DNA of 64,000 bases from contig JAFXVN010000039.1 in assembly GCA_017524545.1 (NCBI GenBank), forward strand, positions 20,267 through 84,266, written 5' to 3'. The stretch's first letter is position 1. Each line of letters starts with the position of its first letter. The translations under genes and the position numbers were made by a program. This DNA is from Bacteroidaceae bacterium (GTDB lineage Bacteria > Bacteroidota > Bacteroidia > Bacteroidales > Bacteroidaceae). The notes beneath the pieces were generated by a model. That model saw only the letters and a list, made by a program, of their open reading frames with translations, was not told the DNA's origin and did not search any database. Positions 23,624 to 31,301 of this stretch are shown here, in pieces.

Positions 23624-25618
23624 ATGAAAAACATCCTGATTGCGGCAGCCATAGCTATGGCCGCCCAGATAAGTGTGAGTGCCGCCCAACCCATCAAGGC
23701 TCCCGGTGGCGGCAAGCCGATAAGCGAAGAACTGCTCGGCATCTTTTTCGAGGACATCAGCTATGCTGCCGACGGCGGCATCTATGCCGAACTGGTGCAG
23801 AACGGCTCGTTCGAGTACAGCCCAATGGAACGCGACGGATGGGGCGCTGGCACAGCTTGGCGCTTCGCCCGCCCGGGACATTCTTTGGGACGCATGGAGC
23901 CGCGCATGGACAAGCCTCTGCATCCCAACAACCCCACCTATATGCGTCTCTACATCGAGCGCGTCGGACATTACTATGACTTCGACGGCTGGACGGGCGT
24001 AGGCATGGAGAACTTCGGCTTCGACGGCATCTCGGTGAAGGCTGGAGCGAAGTACGACTTCTCCGCCTTCCTGCGCAATGTGGAGGGGGAAGCCAAGGAG
24101 GTGCGCGTTGTTCTGGTTAAGCCGAAGGATAACGCCGTTCTTGCCGAGACAACGCTGACCGCCTCCTCTCGGGACTGGCAGAAGCTCGGTGCGACGCTCT
24201 CTCCATCGGAGGATTGCAGGGATGCCCTGCTGCGCATCCTCGTGCTAACGAAAGGCTATCTCGATATTGATCAGGTTTCACTCATGCCCCAAGACACATA
24301 CAAGGGTCACGGCCTCCGCAAAGACCTGATACAGGCGCTGGCCGACTTGAAGCCTAAGTTCATGCGCTTCCCCGGCGGCTGCGTGGTGCACGGTGGCGGC
24401 GACGGTTTCTGGAACACTTATCGTTGGAAGACGACCATCGGCCCTCGCCACGAGCGCAAACCGTTGAAGAACACATGGGGCTACCACCAGTCGATGGGCC
24501 TCGGCTACTACGAGTACTTCCAGCTTTGCGAAGACCTGGGAATGGCACCTGTGCCCATACTGCCCTGTGGCGTTTCGTGCCAGGGAGCCAACGGCGGCTG
24601 GGGCATGAAGGGACAAGCACAGGACGTGGCTCCCATGTCGGAGATGGACGAGTGGACACAGGAGGCGCTTGACCTCATCGAATGGGCAAACGGAGACGTC
24701 ACAACAAAATGGGGCAAGAAGCGTGCCGAGCAGGGACACCCCGAACCTTTCGGCCTGAAGTATCTCGGTTTGGGCAACGAAGAACGCATCTCTCCTGAGT
24801 TCTGCGAGCGATTTAAGTATATGTACGAGCGCGTAACAAAGGCTCATCCGGAAATCGTTATCGTGGGTACAGCAGGCCCTGGCTCGCATCCGGGCAATTG
24901 GGACTTTGAGAACGGATGGAAACTTGCCGATGAGCTTGGAATGCCCATCATGGACGAGCACTACTACGAGCCACGCGACTACTTCCTCAATAGCCGCCAA
25001 TACGACAGTTATCCCCGCGACCGCAAGACGAAGGTCTATCTCGGTGAGTATGCAGCAAAAGACTCTCGCCTCATCGATGCGCTGGCCGAAGGGCTGTACC
25101 TGCTGCACGTTGAGCGTAATGGCGACGTGGTCTGTATGACAAGCTATGCGCCGCTCTTTGCCCGCAAAGGTGCCACGAACTGGAATCCCGACCTTATCTA
25201 CTTCGACAACGAACGCCCCTACCTGACCTGCAGCTACTATGTGCAGCAGATGTTTGGGCAGAGCGCAGGGCAGTACTACTATGGCGACTGCGTGCGCTTC
25301 GAGGGCGATAAGGCCGGTGTGGTGCAGCCCGTGAAGGACAGCCACTACGGACAGTCGGTGGTGCTCAACGTGAAGACGCGCCGCCTCTACGTCAAGCTCT
25401 GCAACGCCACTGGCGAGACGAAACTGGCACAGATGAACCTTGGTCGCTTCGGCAGCCTCAAGGCAGGGAAAAAGACCGTCCTCTGCGGTCAGCCCTACGT
25501 CGGCAACACCTTCGACCAACAGCCCGTCGCTCCTGTGCAGACGCCCTTCAAGCCACAGAGCCGCATGGACGAGTACCTGCCGCCCTATTCGTTCACAATG
25601 ATGGAGATAGAATTATAA
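23624..25618 (+). CDS. alpha-L-arabinofuranosidase, GH51 (second copy)
   Basis: 664-aa secreted enzyme with signal peptide MKNILIAAAIAMAAQISVSA. A CBM-like beta-sandwich (about 70-210) is inserted before the barrel, which has FPGGCVVHGGG, acid/base Glu386 (GLGNEERIS) and nucleophile Glu475 (YLGEYAA). It ends with the C-terminal beta domain. It should release arabinofuranose from arabinan, arabinoxylan or related oligosaccharides. It differs from the copy at 7452 (for example GNEER versus GNEQW around the acid/base), so the two probably have different substrates or locations. It converges on the CotH gene with a 12-bp gap. Confidence 0.93.
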   Translation: MKNILIAAAIAMAAQISVSAAQPIKAPGGGKPISEELLGIFFEDISYAADGGIYAELVQNGSFEYSPMERDGWGAGTAWRFARPGHSLGRMEPRMDKPLHPNNPTYMRLYIERVGHYYDFDGWTGVGMENFGFDGISVKAGAKYDFSAFLRNVEGEAKEVRVVLVKPKDNAVLAETTLTASSRDWQKLGATLSPSEDCRDALLRILVLTKGYLDIDQVSLMPQDTYKGHGLRKDLIQALADLKPKFMRFPGGCVVHGGGDGFWNTYRWKTTIGPRHERKPLKNTWGYHQSMGLGYYEYFQLCEDLGMAPVPILPCGVSCQGANGGWGMKGQAQDVAPMSEMDEWTQEALDLIEWANGDVTTKWGKKRAEQGHPEPFGLKYLGLGNEERISPEFCERFKYMYERVTKAHPEIVIVGTAGPGSHPGNWDFENGWKLADELGMPIMDEHYYEPRDYFLNSRQYDSYPRDRKTKVYLGEYAAKDSRLIDALAEGLYLLHVERNGDVVCMTSYAPLFARKGATNWNPDLIYFDNERPYLTCSYYVQQMFGQSAGQYYYGDCVRFEGDKAGVVQPVKDSHYGQSVVLNVKTRRLYVKLCNATGETKLAQMNLGRFGSLKAGKKTVLCGQPYVGNTFDQQPVAPVQTPFKPQSRMDEYLPPYSFTMMEIEL

Positions 25619-25630
25619 CAAGGCAAAGCG

Positions 25631-27598
25631 TTACCGCAGAACCTTTTTGCCGCCAACAATGTTGATGCCCCTCTGCATCTTCCTCATCCTCTGGCCGGCA
25701 AGGTTATAAACAGCCGCAACGCCCTCGTTAGAGGCGGAAACGAGACTTATGTCATCCTCTGTGTCAATGATGCAGGGGATGACTGCTTCTGTCTGCTCTT
25801 CTTCCTCGATGTCGTAGGGATCAAGCGTGCCGTAAACATAGTTGGCACGCTTGCGGAACCATTCTTTGGCGTTTTTGGCGATAGTGGTGTAGTTGGAAGC
25901 GTCTCGCTCGTTGACCACGCTTTTGGTGTTGTGTGAGAGGGACGGCGCAGCATAGTCGTAATAATCCCCCACATAGTCGATAAGCTCTTCTAACCGGCCG
26001 TCGGCCAAGAAGTTGTGCCAAAGCGTATAGTATGCCTTGTCCACCTCCTGGCTCTTGAAGCGGAGGTCGTACCAAAAACCGTTCAGGCACGGTTTGAAGA
26101 ACTTCTTGTAATAGCCCTCCTCGGCACAATTAACGAAATAGGAGCTGCTGCCTATCATGTAACCAAACGACCAGTCGCAGTCCCACATCGGGCCGAACAC
26201 CCAGGGGGTCTCGTCAACCCCCGTAAGCTTGAAGCCATCGTCGAGGACATTCTCGCTGTAGAGGAAGACGCTCTTGGGATGCTGCAGCTCTGTGTTGTAG
26301 CACAGCTCGTTGGCAAAGAGGTAGCTGACGAGACGGCTCACATCGAACCTTCCCGTGTAGTCTTCGTTGTCGCCGTAGCGCAGGGTCTGCAGGGCATCGT
26401 CCCAATCCGCGATGACATCCGCTTTGGTGATGACAATAGTCGTATCATTGGCATCGAAGTCCGGGTCGTGTATCTTGGTGCTGACCTTGTAGGCATTGCT
26501 GCGCCAGATGGTTTCGTCGGTGTATGTGTCGAGTTCCAGCATGGCGGCGCAGGACTCATCGTCGAGCGAGACAGAGTTGTTGTGGAACCCCACCTTCTCA
26601 GTCAGATTGTAGCTGCCGCGATACTGTCCGTTGATGTAGAGTTCGACAGGTACGATATGGCAAACAGCTGCACATCCTGCCAAGGCTGAGGCTTTCTGTT
26701 CCAATGCGTTGCACAGCATCGAGCCAGTCTGCTTGTTGGGAAGCAGTATCCAGTGTTTGCCGCTGGTCATGCCAAGGGGCTTCTGCTTCTCGGCGAACTT
26801 GAAGTGATAGGGGTTCTTGCTGTTGGCGGAGCCTGACCAGCTTGTGTTGCCGCGACCTTTGATGAGGATGTCCGTGGCAGGCATGTCGGGATAGACACCA
26901 CTGCCGTCAATGGCAATAGTGCCGCTGATGTAGGTCGTTTTGCTCATAGGCACAGAGCCAGTGACCGTTGTGATGTCAATGCGCGGCACATTGTACTGGC
27001 TCGTCGGGTGGTCGGTAAGGAAATCTACGCAGACGGTCTTCTGCCGGCCAAAAGGAACATATTTGTAAGAGAAGATGCCTGTCGCTTCCTCCGTAATTTG
27101 CAGTTGCCGCCAGCTGGCGCGACCGATGGTATAGGTCACGGGAGCCTCCATGCGTTGCCGCGTCACCTTGCTCTCCTGGCGGACGGAGTCAACCCAAGCC
27201 GTCGCCTCCTCGTCTGTGAGCTGGAATGTTGCGGTCAGATACTTGCCAATCTGCGCCACACTCAAGCGGATGGTGTCTTGCAGCAGTTCCTCTTCGGAAG
27301 CTGCAACGCTTTGGAAAAGCTGGTCGTTGTGCTTGTTGTTGAACCGATAGGACGCAAACTGGGGAAGCTCTACAGGACACTCCTCTGCGATGCTCTCGCC
27401 CCCGGGGATGACAAGCGTCTTGCCCGTAGAGAGCATGACGTATGCACCATCGGCATCTTTGGCATAGCCGACGACATAGTCCGAGGGAATAACCGTCAGC
27501 GTGTCGCCAATACTCTGGACGTAGAGACAACGGTCTGTGCTTTGTGCCAAGACAGACATGGCGGCTACAAGATGCAGTAGAAGCGTGACTTTTCTCAT
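25631..27598 (-). CDS. secreted CotH-kinase-like protein with conserved C-terminal tail
   Basis: 655 aa with a signal peptide (MRKVTLLLHLVAAMSVLAQ). The region from about 210 to 560 matches CotH kinase proteins: RGRGNTSW-like KGRGNTSWSG, NPYHFKFAEKQ, KHWILLPN, GSYNLTEKV, and GPMWDCDWSFG with the metal-binding Asp residues. CotH in Bacillus phosphorylates spore-coat proteins; the bacterial surface role here is unknown. The C-terminus YNLAGQRMRKMQRGINIVGGK is almost the same as that of the LRR protein at 52442, which suggests a shared sorting or anchoring tail. It is the last gene of the leftward carbohydrate block. Confidence 0.85.
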   Translation of the reverse strand: MRKVTLLLHLVAAMSVLAQSTDRCLYVQSIGDTLTVIPSDYVVGYAKDADGAYVMLSTGKTLVIPGGESIAEECPVELPQFASYRFNNKHNDQLFQSVAASEEELLQDTIRLSVAQIGKYLTATFQLTDEEATAWVDSVRQESKVTRQRMEAPVTYTIGRASWRQLQITEEATGIFSYKYVPFGRQKTVCVDFLTDHPTSQYNVPRIDITTVTGSVPMSKTTYISGTIAIDGSGVYPDMPATDILIKGRGNTSWSGSANSKNPYHFKFAEKQKPLGMTSGKHWILLPNKQTGSMLCNALEQKASALAGCAAVCHIVPVELYINGQYRGSYNLTEKVGFHNNSVSLDDESCAAMLELDTYTDETIWRSNAYKVSTKIHDPDFDANDTTIVITKADVIADWDDALQTLRYGDNEDYTGRFDVSRLVSYLFANELCYNTELQHPKSVFLYSENVLDDGFKLTGVDETPWVFGPMWDCDWSFGYMIGSSSYFVNCAEEGYYKKFFKPCLNGFWYDLRFKSQEVDKAYYTLWHNFLADGRLEELIDYVGDYYDYAAPSLSHNTKSVVNERDASNYTTIAKNAKEWFRKRANYVYGTLDPYDIEEEEQTEAVIPCIIDTEDDISLVSASNEGVAAVYNLAGQRMRKMQRGINIVGGKKVLR

Positions 27599-27605
27599 GC
27601 TTTAT

Positions 27606-27694
27606 AAAACAACGGATTGCACGGATTATACGGATTATCTTATTTGCTGATTGTCAATAGCACTTAAATCCGTATAATCCGTGCAATCCGTTGT
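27606..27694. repeat. inverted ACGGATTGCACGGATTATACGG repeat arms
   Basis: A 27-bp arm starting CAACGGATTGCACGGATTAT (27608-27634) is inverted at about 27665-27691, enclosing about 30 bp. It sits in the CotH leader region and could form a stable hairpin in either direction, possibly ending transcription from the DUF1080 gene. Confidence 0.85.
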
Positions 27695-27742
27695 CGTTAA
27701 TTATGATACACCTTCTGTGTTAGTTTAGGGTTGGTTAAAGGC

Positions 27743-28624
27743 TTATTCGTCGAGCTTGATGCGGACGTTGCGGTACCAGACATCGTCGCCGTGGTCCTGG
27801 AAGGCGATGTAGCCACCATCCTTCTGACCCTCGACAATCATCATGTCGTAGGCTGCGGGGAACTCGCCGCCCTTCTTGAACTTGCTGCCGTCCAGCATTT
27901 CCTTCCACTTCGGAGTCCAGAGGTGATACTCCAGCACTTCCTCGCCATTCTGATAGTGCCAAACGCTGCCCTTGAAGACGCGAATCTTCACGGTGTTCCA
28001 CTCGCCGAAGGGCTTTGCGTTTTGCGGCTTGGCGGGAATCATGTCGTAGAGCGAAGCAGCCTGGCGGTTGCCGTCGATGCCCTGGTTGGCATCCTCGTGG
28101 TTGGCATTGTCGAGCACCTGATACTCAGAGCAGCTCTGCCAGATGGGCAGATAGTCACCGTTTTGTCCCTTAGCCTCCTGAGCCAGGTAGAAGATGCCGG
28201 AGTTGCCGCCCTTGCTGATCTTATACTCGCACTCGAAGGTGAAGTTCTTGAACTTGTGGGCAAACAGCAAGTCGCCACCGCCCTCAACCTGAGCTTCGCC
28301 TGTGCCGCTGCCAACGAGGTGGATGCAGCCGTCGGCGTTCTCCCAGCTGGTGGGAACAGCGTCCTGACCGTAGCCGCGCCATCCGTCGAGGCTCGTGCCG
28401 TCGAAGAGCACATAGTAGCCCTCCTCGTCAACCTTCAGCTGGGCGAGGTCGTACTGCTCGTTGTCGATGATGGTTGCAACGTCCTTAGGAGCGTTGGGGT
28501 CTTGTTTCTCTACGCAATTCTGACATGCTTCGCACTCGCAGGTGCACTTACACTTGTTCTGGCCGCAGCAAGAGGCCAGGAACATAGCTGCCACGGAGGC
28601 AGCAAAGAAAAGAGTCTTTTTCAT
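27743..28624 (-). CDS. DUF1080 (3-keto-disaccharide hydrolase-type) lipoprotein with Cys-rich linker
   Basis: 293 aa. Lipoprotein signal MKKTLFFAASVAAMFLASC, then a short segment with eight Cys in 20 residues (CCGQNKCKCTCECEACQNC), then a DUF1080 concanavalin-like domain (VLFDGTSLDGWRGYG...GNSGIFYLAQE...GEWNTVKIRVF...YRNVRIKL). DUF1080 members include 3-keto-glycoside hydrolases. The Cys cluster is not part of the domain and looks like a metal-binding or disulfide-linked tether. ATG 28624 is chosen; a TTG six bases upstream is less likely. Its leader is repeat DNA. Confidence 0.87.
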   Translation of the reverse strand: MKKTLFFAASVAAMFLASCCGQNKCKCTCECEACQNCVEKQDPNAPKDVATIIDNEQYDLAQLKVDEEGYYVLFDGTSLDGWRGYGQDAVPTSWENADGCIHLVGSGTGEAQVEGGGDLLFAHKFKNFTFECEYKISKGGNSGIFYLAQEAKGQNGDYLPIWQSCSEYQVLDNANHEDANQGIDGNRQAASLYDMIPAKPQNAKPFGEWNTVKIRVFKGSVWHYQNGEEVLEYHLWTPKWKEMLDGSKFKKGGEFPAAYDMMIVEGQKDGGYIAFQDHGDDVWYRNVRIKLDE

Positions 28625-28626
28625 TT

Positions 28627-28695
28627 GCAATTTAACAATTTACAATTTACAATTTGGTTATTTCGACATTTCGTTATTTCGGCATTTCGACATTA
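28627..28695. repeat. CAATTTACAATTT and ATTTCGACATTTCG tandem repeats
   Basis: Two tandem types in a row: AATTTACAATTTACAATTT (28633-28655) and ATTTCGACATTTCGTTATTT (28660-28692). They fill the whole gap between the GH2 stop and the DUF1080 start. Confidence 0.8.
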
Positions 28696-28702
28696 TGAGG
28701 TT

Positions 28703-30514
28703 TCACTCTTCAATGATAGAGGGAATCTTCTCGAAGATGGCTTTCCACTTGGCGGCAGAGAACTTCGGACGGCGGTCGTAGTAATAGACGCCGTTCTTCT
28801 CCTGCTCCACGTCGGTGATTTGTGTGTAGCAGAAGCCAACCACACCTTTGCAGGCTTTGATGGCATCGACTTCCTTCTCCAGTATCTGGAAGAACTCATC
28901 CTCGGTCTCTATCTGTGCGCCATAGCCCCAGGAGTTGGCGCGCTCCTCCTTGGGAATCCAGCCTAGGCCGCCGAACTCGTCAATCATGTAGGGCTGCCCT
29001 TCCCATTCGGCCAGATAGTCCTTGCCGCCCATGTTGCGGTAGTGGGGCGCGCCGTCCTTGAAGGTATGATTCTCCACCAGCCTGTCGTATTCGCGGCTGT
29101 AGTCGTGGACGCTCCAGATGTCGGTCTTGACATGGGCATCGCCGCTGGCATCATTGATGGGACGAGTGGGGTCGATGGCCTTAGTCAGCTCGTATAGGTC
29201 GTTGACGAAGCGCACATAAACGCCGTCGCGGGCACCCCAGGTCTCGTTGAGGGGTGTCCAGGTGACGATGCTGGGATGGTTGCGGTCGCGCACCACCTCG
29301 TCGGCCCACTCGGTCAGGAAGTTGCGTACAGCCTCCTCGTTGTTGACATCCAAGCCCCAGCTTGCCTGCTCACCCCAGCAGATGTAGCCCAGCTTGTCTG
29401 CCCAGTAGAAGTAGCGTTCCTCGAATACCTTCTGGTGCAGGCGTGCGCCATTGAAGCCCACCTCCTTGCTCATCTCGATGTCGCGGCGCAGAGCCTCATC
29501 GGTCGGAGCTGTCCAGATGCCGTCGGGGTAGAAGCCCTGGTCGAGCACGAGACGCTGGTAGTAGGGTTTGTTATTGAGGTAGAAGTAGCCATTCGCCAGA
29601 TGAATCTTGCGCATACCGGCGTAGGACTGCACCTTGTCCAGCACATTGCCCTTGGCATCGCGAACCGTGTAGGTCACATCGTAGAGGTTGGGTTCTTCGG
29701 GCGACCAGAGCTTGGGGTTCTTGATGGGCAGCACGATGACTGTGTTGTTTGTGGCCGGAGCCGTTTTGGTCGAGACGAGCTTCTTGCCGTCGAACACCTG
29801 AACGGTGAGCATACAGCCGTTTGCCTCCTCGTAGAACTCGGGACGGACGACGAGCTGTTGCTGGTCGATGTCGGGCGTGGCGAAGACACGCTTCAGTGCC
29901 TCCGGGCATACAGCTTCCATCCAGACCGTCTGCCAGATGCCTGTGACGCGGGTGTAGTTGCAGCCTGCGCTGTAGTAGCCGATGCTCTGCTTGCCGCCGG
30001 GCTGCTTGTGATTGCGCAGCGCATCCTTGACACAGATAACGAGGTTGGCGCTTTCGCCTGCCTTCACGAACTTCGTGATGTCGAACGAGAAGGAGGAGCC
30101 TGTGCCGTAGTGCCTGCCCACGCGCTTGCCGTCGATGTAGATGGTAGCCTCGTAATCGACAGCACCGAAGTTGAGCAGGATTTTCTTCCCGTCCCAGGTC
30201 TCTGGTATGGCAATGCTGCGCTGATACCAGATGCAGGGGATGAAGTCAGTATGCTTCACGCCCGAGAGACTGCTTTCGGGGCAGAAGGGGACGGTGATTT
30301 TGCCGTCGAAGCCTTTGCTGTTGCGGAAGTCTCGCTCGGCTCCAGTCTGGCCGAAGTCGAAGCTGAAGCTCCAAGTGCCGTTGAGGTTCACCCACTGTTC
30401 GCGCTCGAACTGTGGACGCGGGTACTCGCTGCGGGGAAGATCCGCCGCTTTCACAAGGTTGCTCAAGCCGAGCAACAGGGTTGCTGCCATAAGCAGCTTG
30501 CTGATAGGATTCAT
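28703..30514 (-). CDS. glycoside hydrolase family 2 protein
   Basis: 603-aa secreted enzyme with a signal peptide ending near VKAAD. N-terminal GH2 sugar-binding domain (NLNGTWSFSFDFG; YIDGKRVGRHYGTGSSFSFD), immunoglobulin-like domain, and a TIM barrel with acid/base Glu424 in WTPLNETWG and nucleophile Glu513 in IDEFGGLGW. It is shorter than LacZ-type beta-galactosidases and lacks their C-terminal domains. The likely activity is beta-galactosidase, beta-glucuronidase or another GH2 activity; the residues seen do not settle which. It follows the WYL-type regulator gene in the same direction. Confidence 0.9.
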   Translation of the reverse strand: MNPISKLLMAATLLLGLSNLVKAADLPRSEYPRPQFEREQWVNLNGTWSFSFDFGQTGAERDFRNSKGFDGKITVPFCPESSLSGVKHTDFIPCIWYQRSIAIPETWDGKKILLNFGAVDYEATIYIDGKRVGRHYGTGSSFSFDITKFVKAGESANLVICVKDALRNHKQPGGKQSIGYYSAGCNYTRVTGIWQTVWMEAVCPEALKRVFATPDIDQQQLVVRPEFYEEANGCMLTVQVFDGKKLVSTKTAPATNNTVIVLPIKNPKLWSPEEPNLYDVTYTVRDAKGNVLDKVQSYAGMRKIHLANGYFYLNNKPYYQRLVLDQGFYPDGIWTAPTDEALRRDIEMSKEVGFNGARLHQKVFEERYFYWADKLGYICWGEQASWGLDVNNEEAVRNFLTEWADEVVRDRNHPSIVTWTPLNETWGARDGVYVRFVNDLYELTKAIDPTRPINDASGDAHVKTDIWSVHDYSREYDRLVENHTFKDGAPHYRNMGGKDYLAEWEGQPYMIDEFGGLGWIPKEERANSWGYGAQIETEDEFFQILEKEVDAIKACKGVVGFCYTQITDVEQEKNGVYYYDRRPKFSAAKWKAIFEKIPSIIEE

Positions 30515-30523
30515 ATATTATAG

Positions 30524-30557
30524 GGTTAATGGGGTTAATGGGCTTAATGGGTTGACT
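30524..30557. repeat. GGGTTAATGGGGTTAATGGG tandem repeat
   Basis: Four near-copies of an 8-9-bp GGGTTAAT unit fill the gap between the regulator stop and the GH2 start. Confidence 0.8.
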
Positions 30558-30566
30558 ATGAACTCC

Positions 30567-31274
30567 TCAAAACAGTCCTGCGAAGAGGTCGCCCTGGACG
30601 GGTTTCTTCGATGCCGAGGTGTCCTTCTTGTAGAGCTTCTGGAGGGTATTGAGCGTCTGGCGCATGTCTTCGCGGAAGCTTTCAGGCGCAAGCACCTCGA
30701 CTGTTGTCCCCATGCCGAGGATGACGTGCTGCAAGGTTTCGCTCATGGGCAGCTCCACCTGAATCGTGACGGTGCCGGTCTTGCTGTCCCTGTTGCGCCC
30801 CAGTATCTCGGGGTTGCCCAGCTTGAAGCGGATGTCCTCTTCGTCCTTGCTGATGCGCAGGGTGAAAGCCGCCAAGGGGCCTTCGGGCAAAGAACAGGTG
30901 CAGGGAGCAGCGGGCTGGGGGCAAGAGGGAGCCGGCTCGTTGTCATACTTGAGGAAGGATGCCGCCTTGAGCAAGGGGTTCTTCCATCCGAGGTTTATGT
31001 AGCGCAGGATGCGTTTGTGTCCGCGACGGAAGCGCGGTTCGAGTCGTGCGCCCTTCTCCACGAAATAGGCCACATCGTTCTGCAACATGCGCTTGCTGCA
31101 ACTGAAGTCGCGGTTCACGGCCTTGAGGCGTGTGTTGACATAGTGAACCAGGCTGCGGGTGTTGCCTGTTTCGTTTGTTTTGGTACGTTCGCCCATGAAG
31201 TACTCCATCACGGGGTCGCGGAGAGCCTCGTCGAGAATCATCCAGCGGAGGCGTTGCAAATCGTTTTGTATCAT
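30567..31274 (-). CDS. WYL-family-like transcriptional regulator lacking the WYL core
   Basis: 235 aa. Residues 1-110 look like the helix-turn-helix part of WYL regulators (ending SKRMLQNDVAYF...RILRYINLGWKNPLLKA), and the end (TTVEVLAPESFREDMRQTLNTLQKLY) matches the C-terminal WCX extension. Full-length relatives are about 330 aa and carry the ligand-sensing WYL domain between these parts. Here that domain is missing and the junction (residues 112-127, EPAPSCPQPAAPCTCSLPEG) is encoded by repeat DNA. It could be a constitutive DNA-binding protein or a decaying gene. It sits between the GH78 and GH2 genes, so it may regulate the block. Confidence 0.65.
   Translation of the reverse strand: MIQNDLQRLRWMILDEALRDPVMEYFMGERTKTNETGNTRSLVHYVNTRLKAVNRDFSCSKRMLQNDVAYFVEKGARLEPRFRRGHKRILRYINLGWKNPLLKAASFLKYDNEPAPSCPQPAAPCTCSLPEGPLAAFTLRISKDEEDIRFKLGNPEILGRNRDSKTGTVTIQVELPMSETLQHVILGMGTTVEVLAPESFREDMRQTLNTLQKLYKKDTSASKKPVQGDLFAGLF
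30895..30940. repeat. GCAGGGAGCAGCGGGCTGGG-type repeat at the deletion junction in the WYL-type gene
   Basis: Degenerate GGGAGCA/GGGGGCAAG units, of the type also seen at 16721 and 49480, lie exactly where the WYL core is missing. Confidence 0.65.
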
Positions 31275-31301
31275 GGATTAGTGGTTTAGGGGGTTGGTCG
31301 T

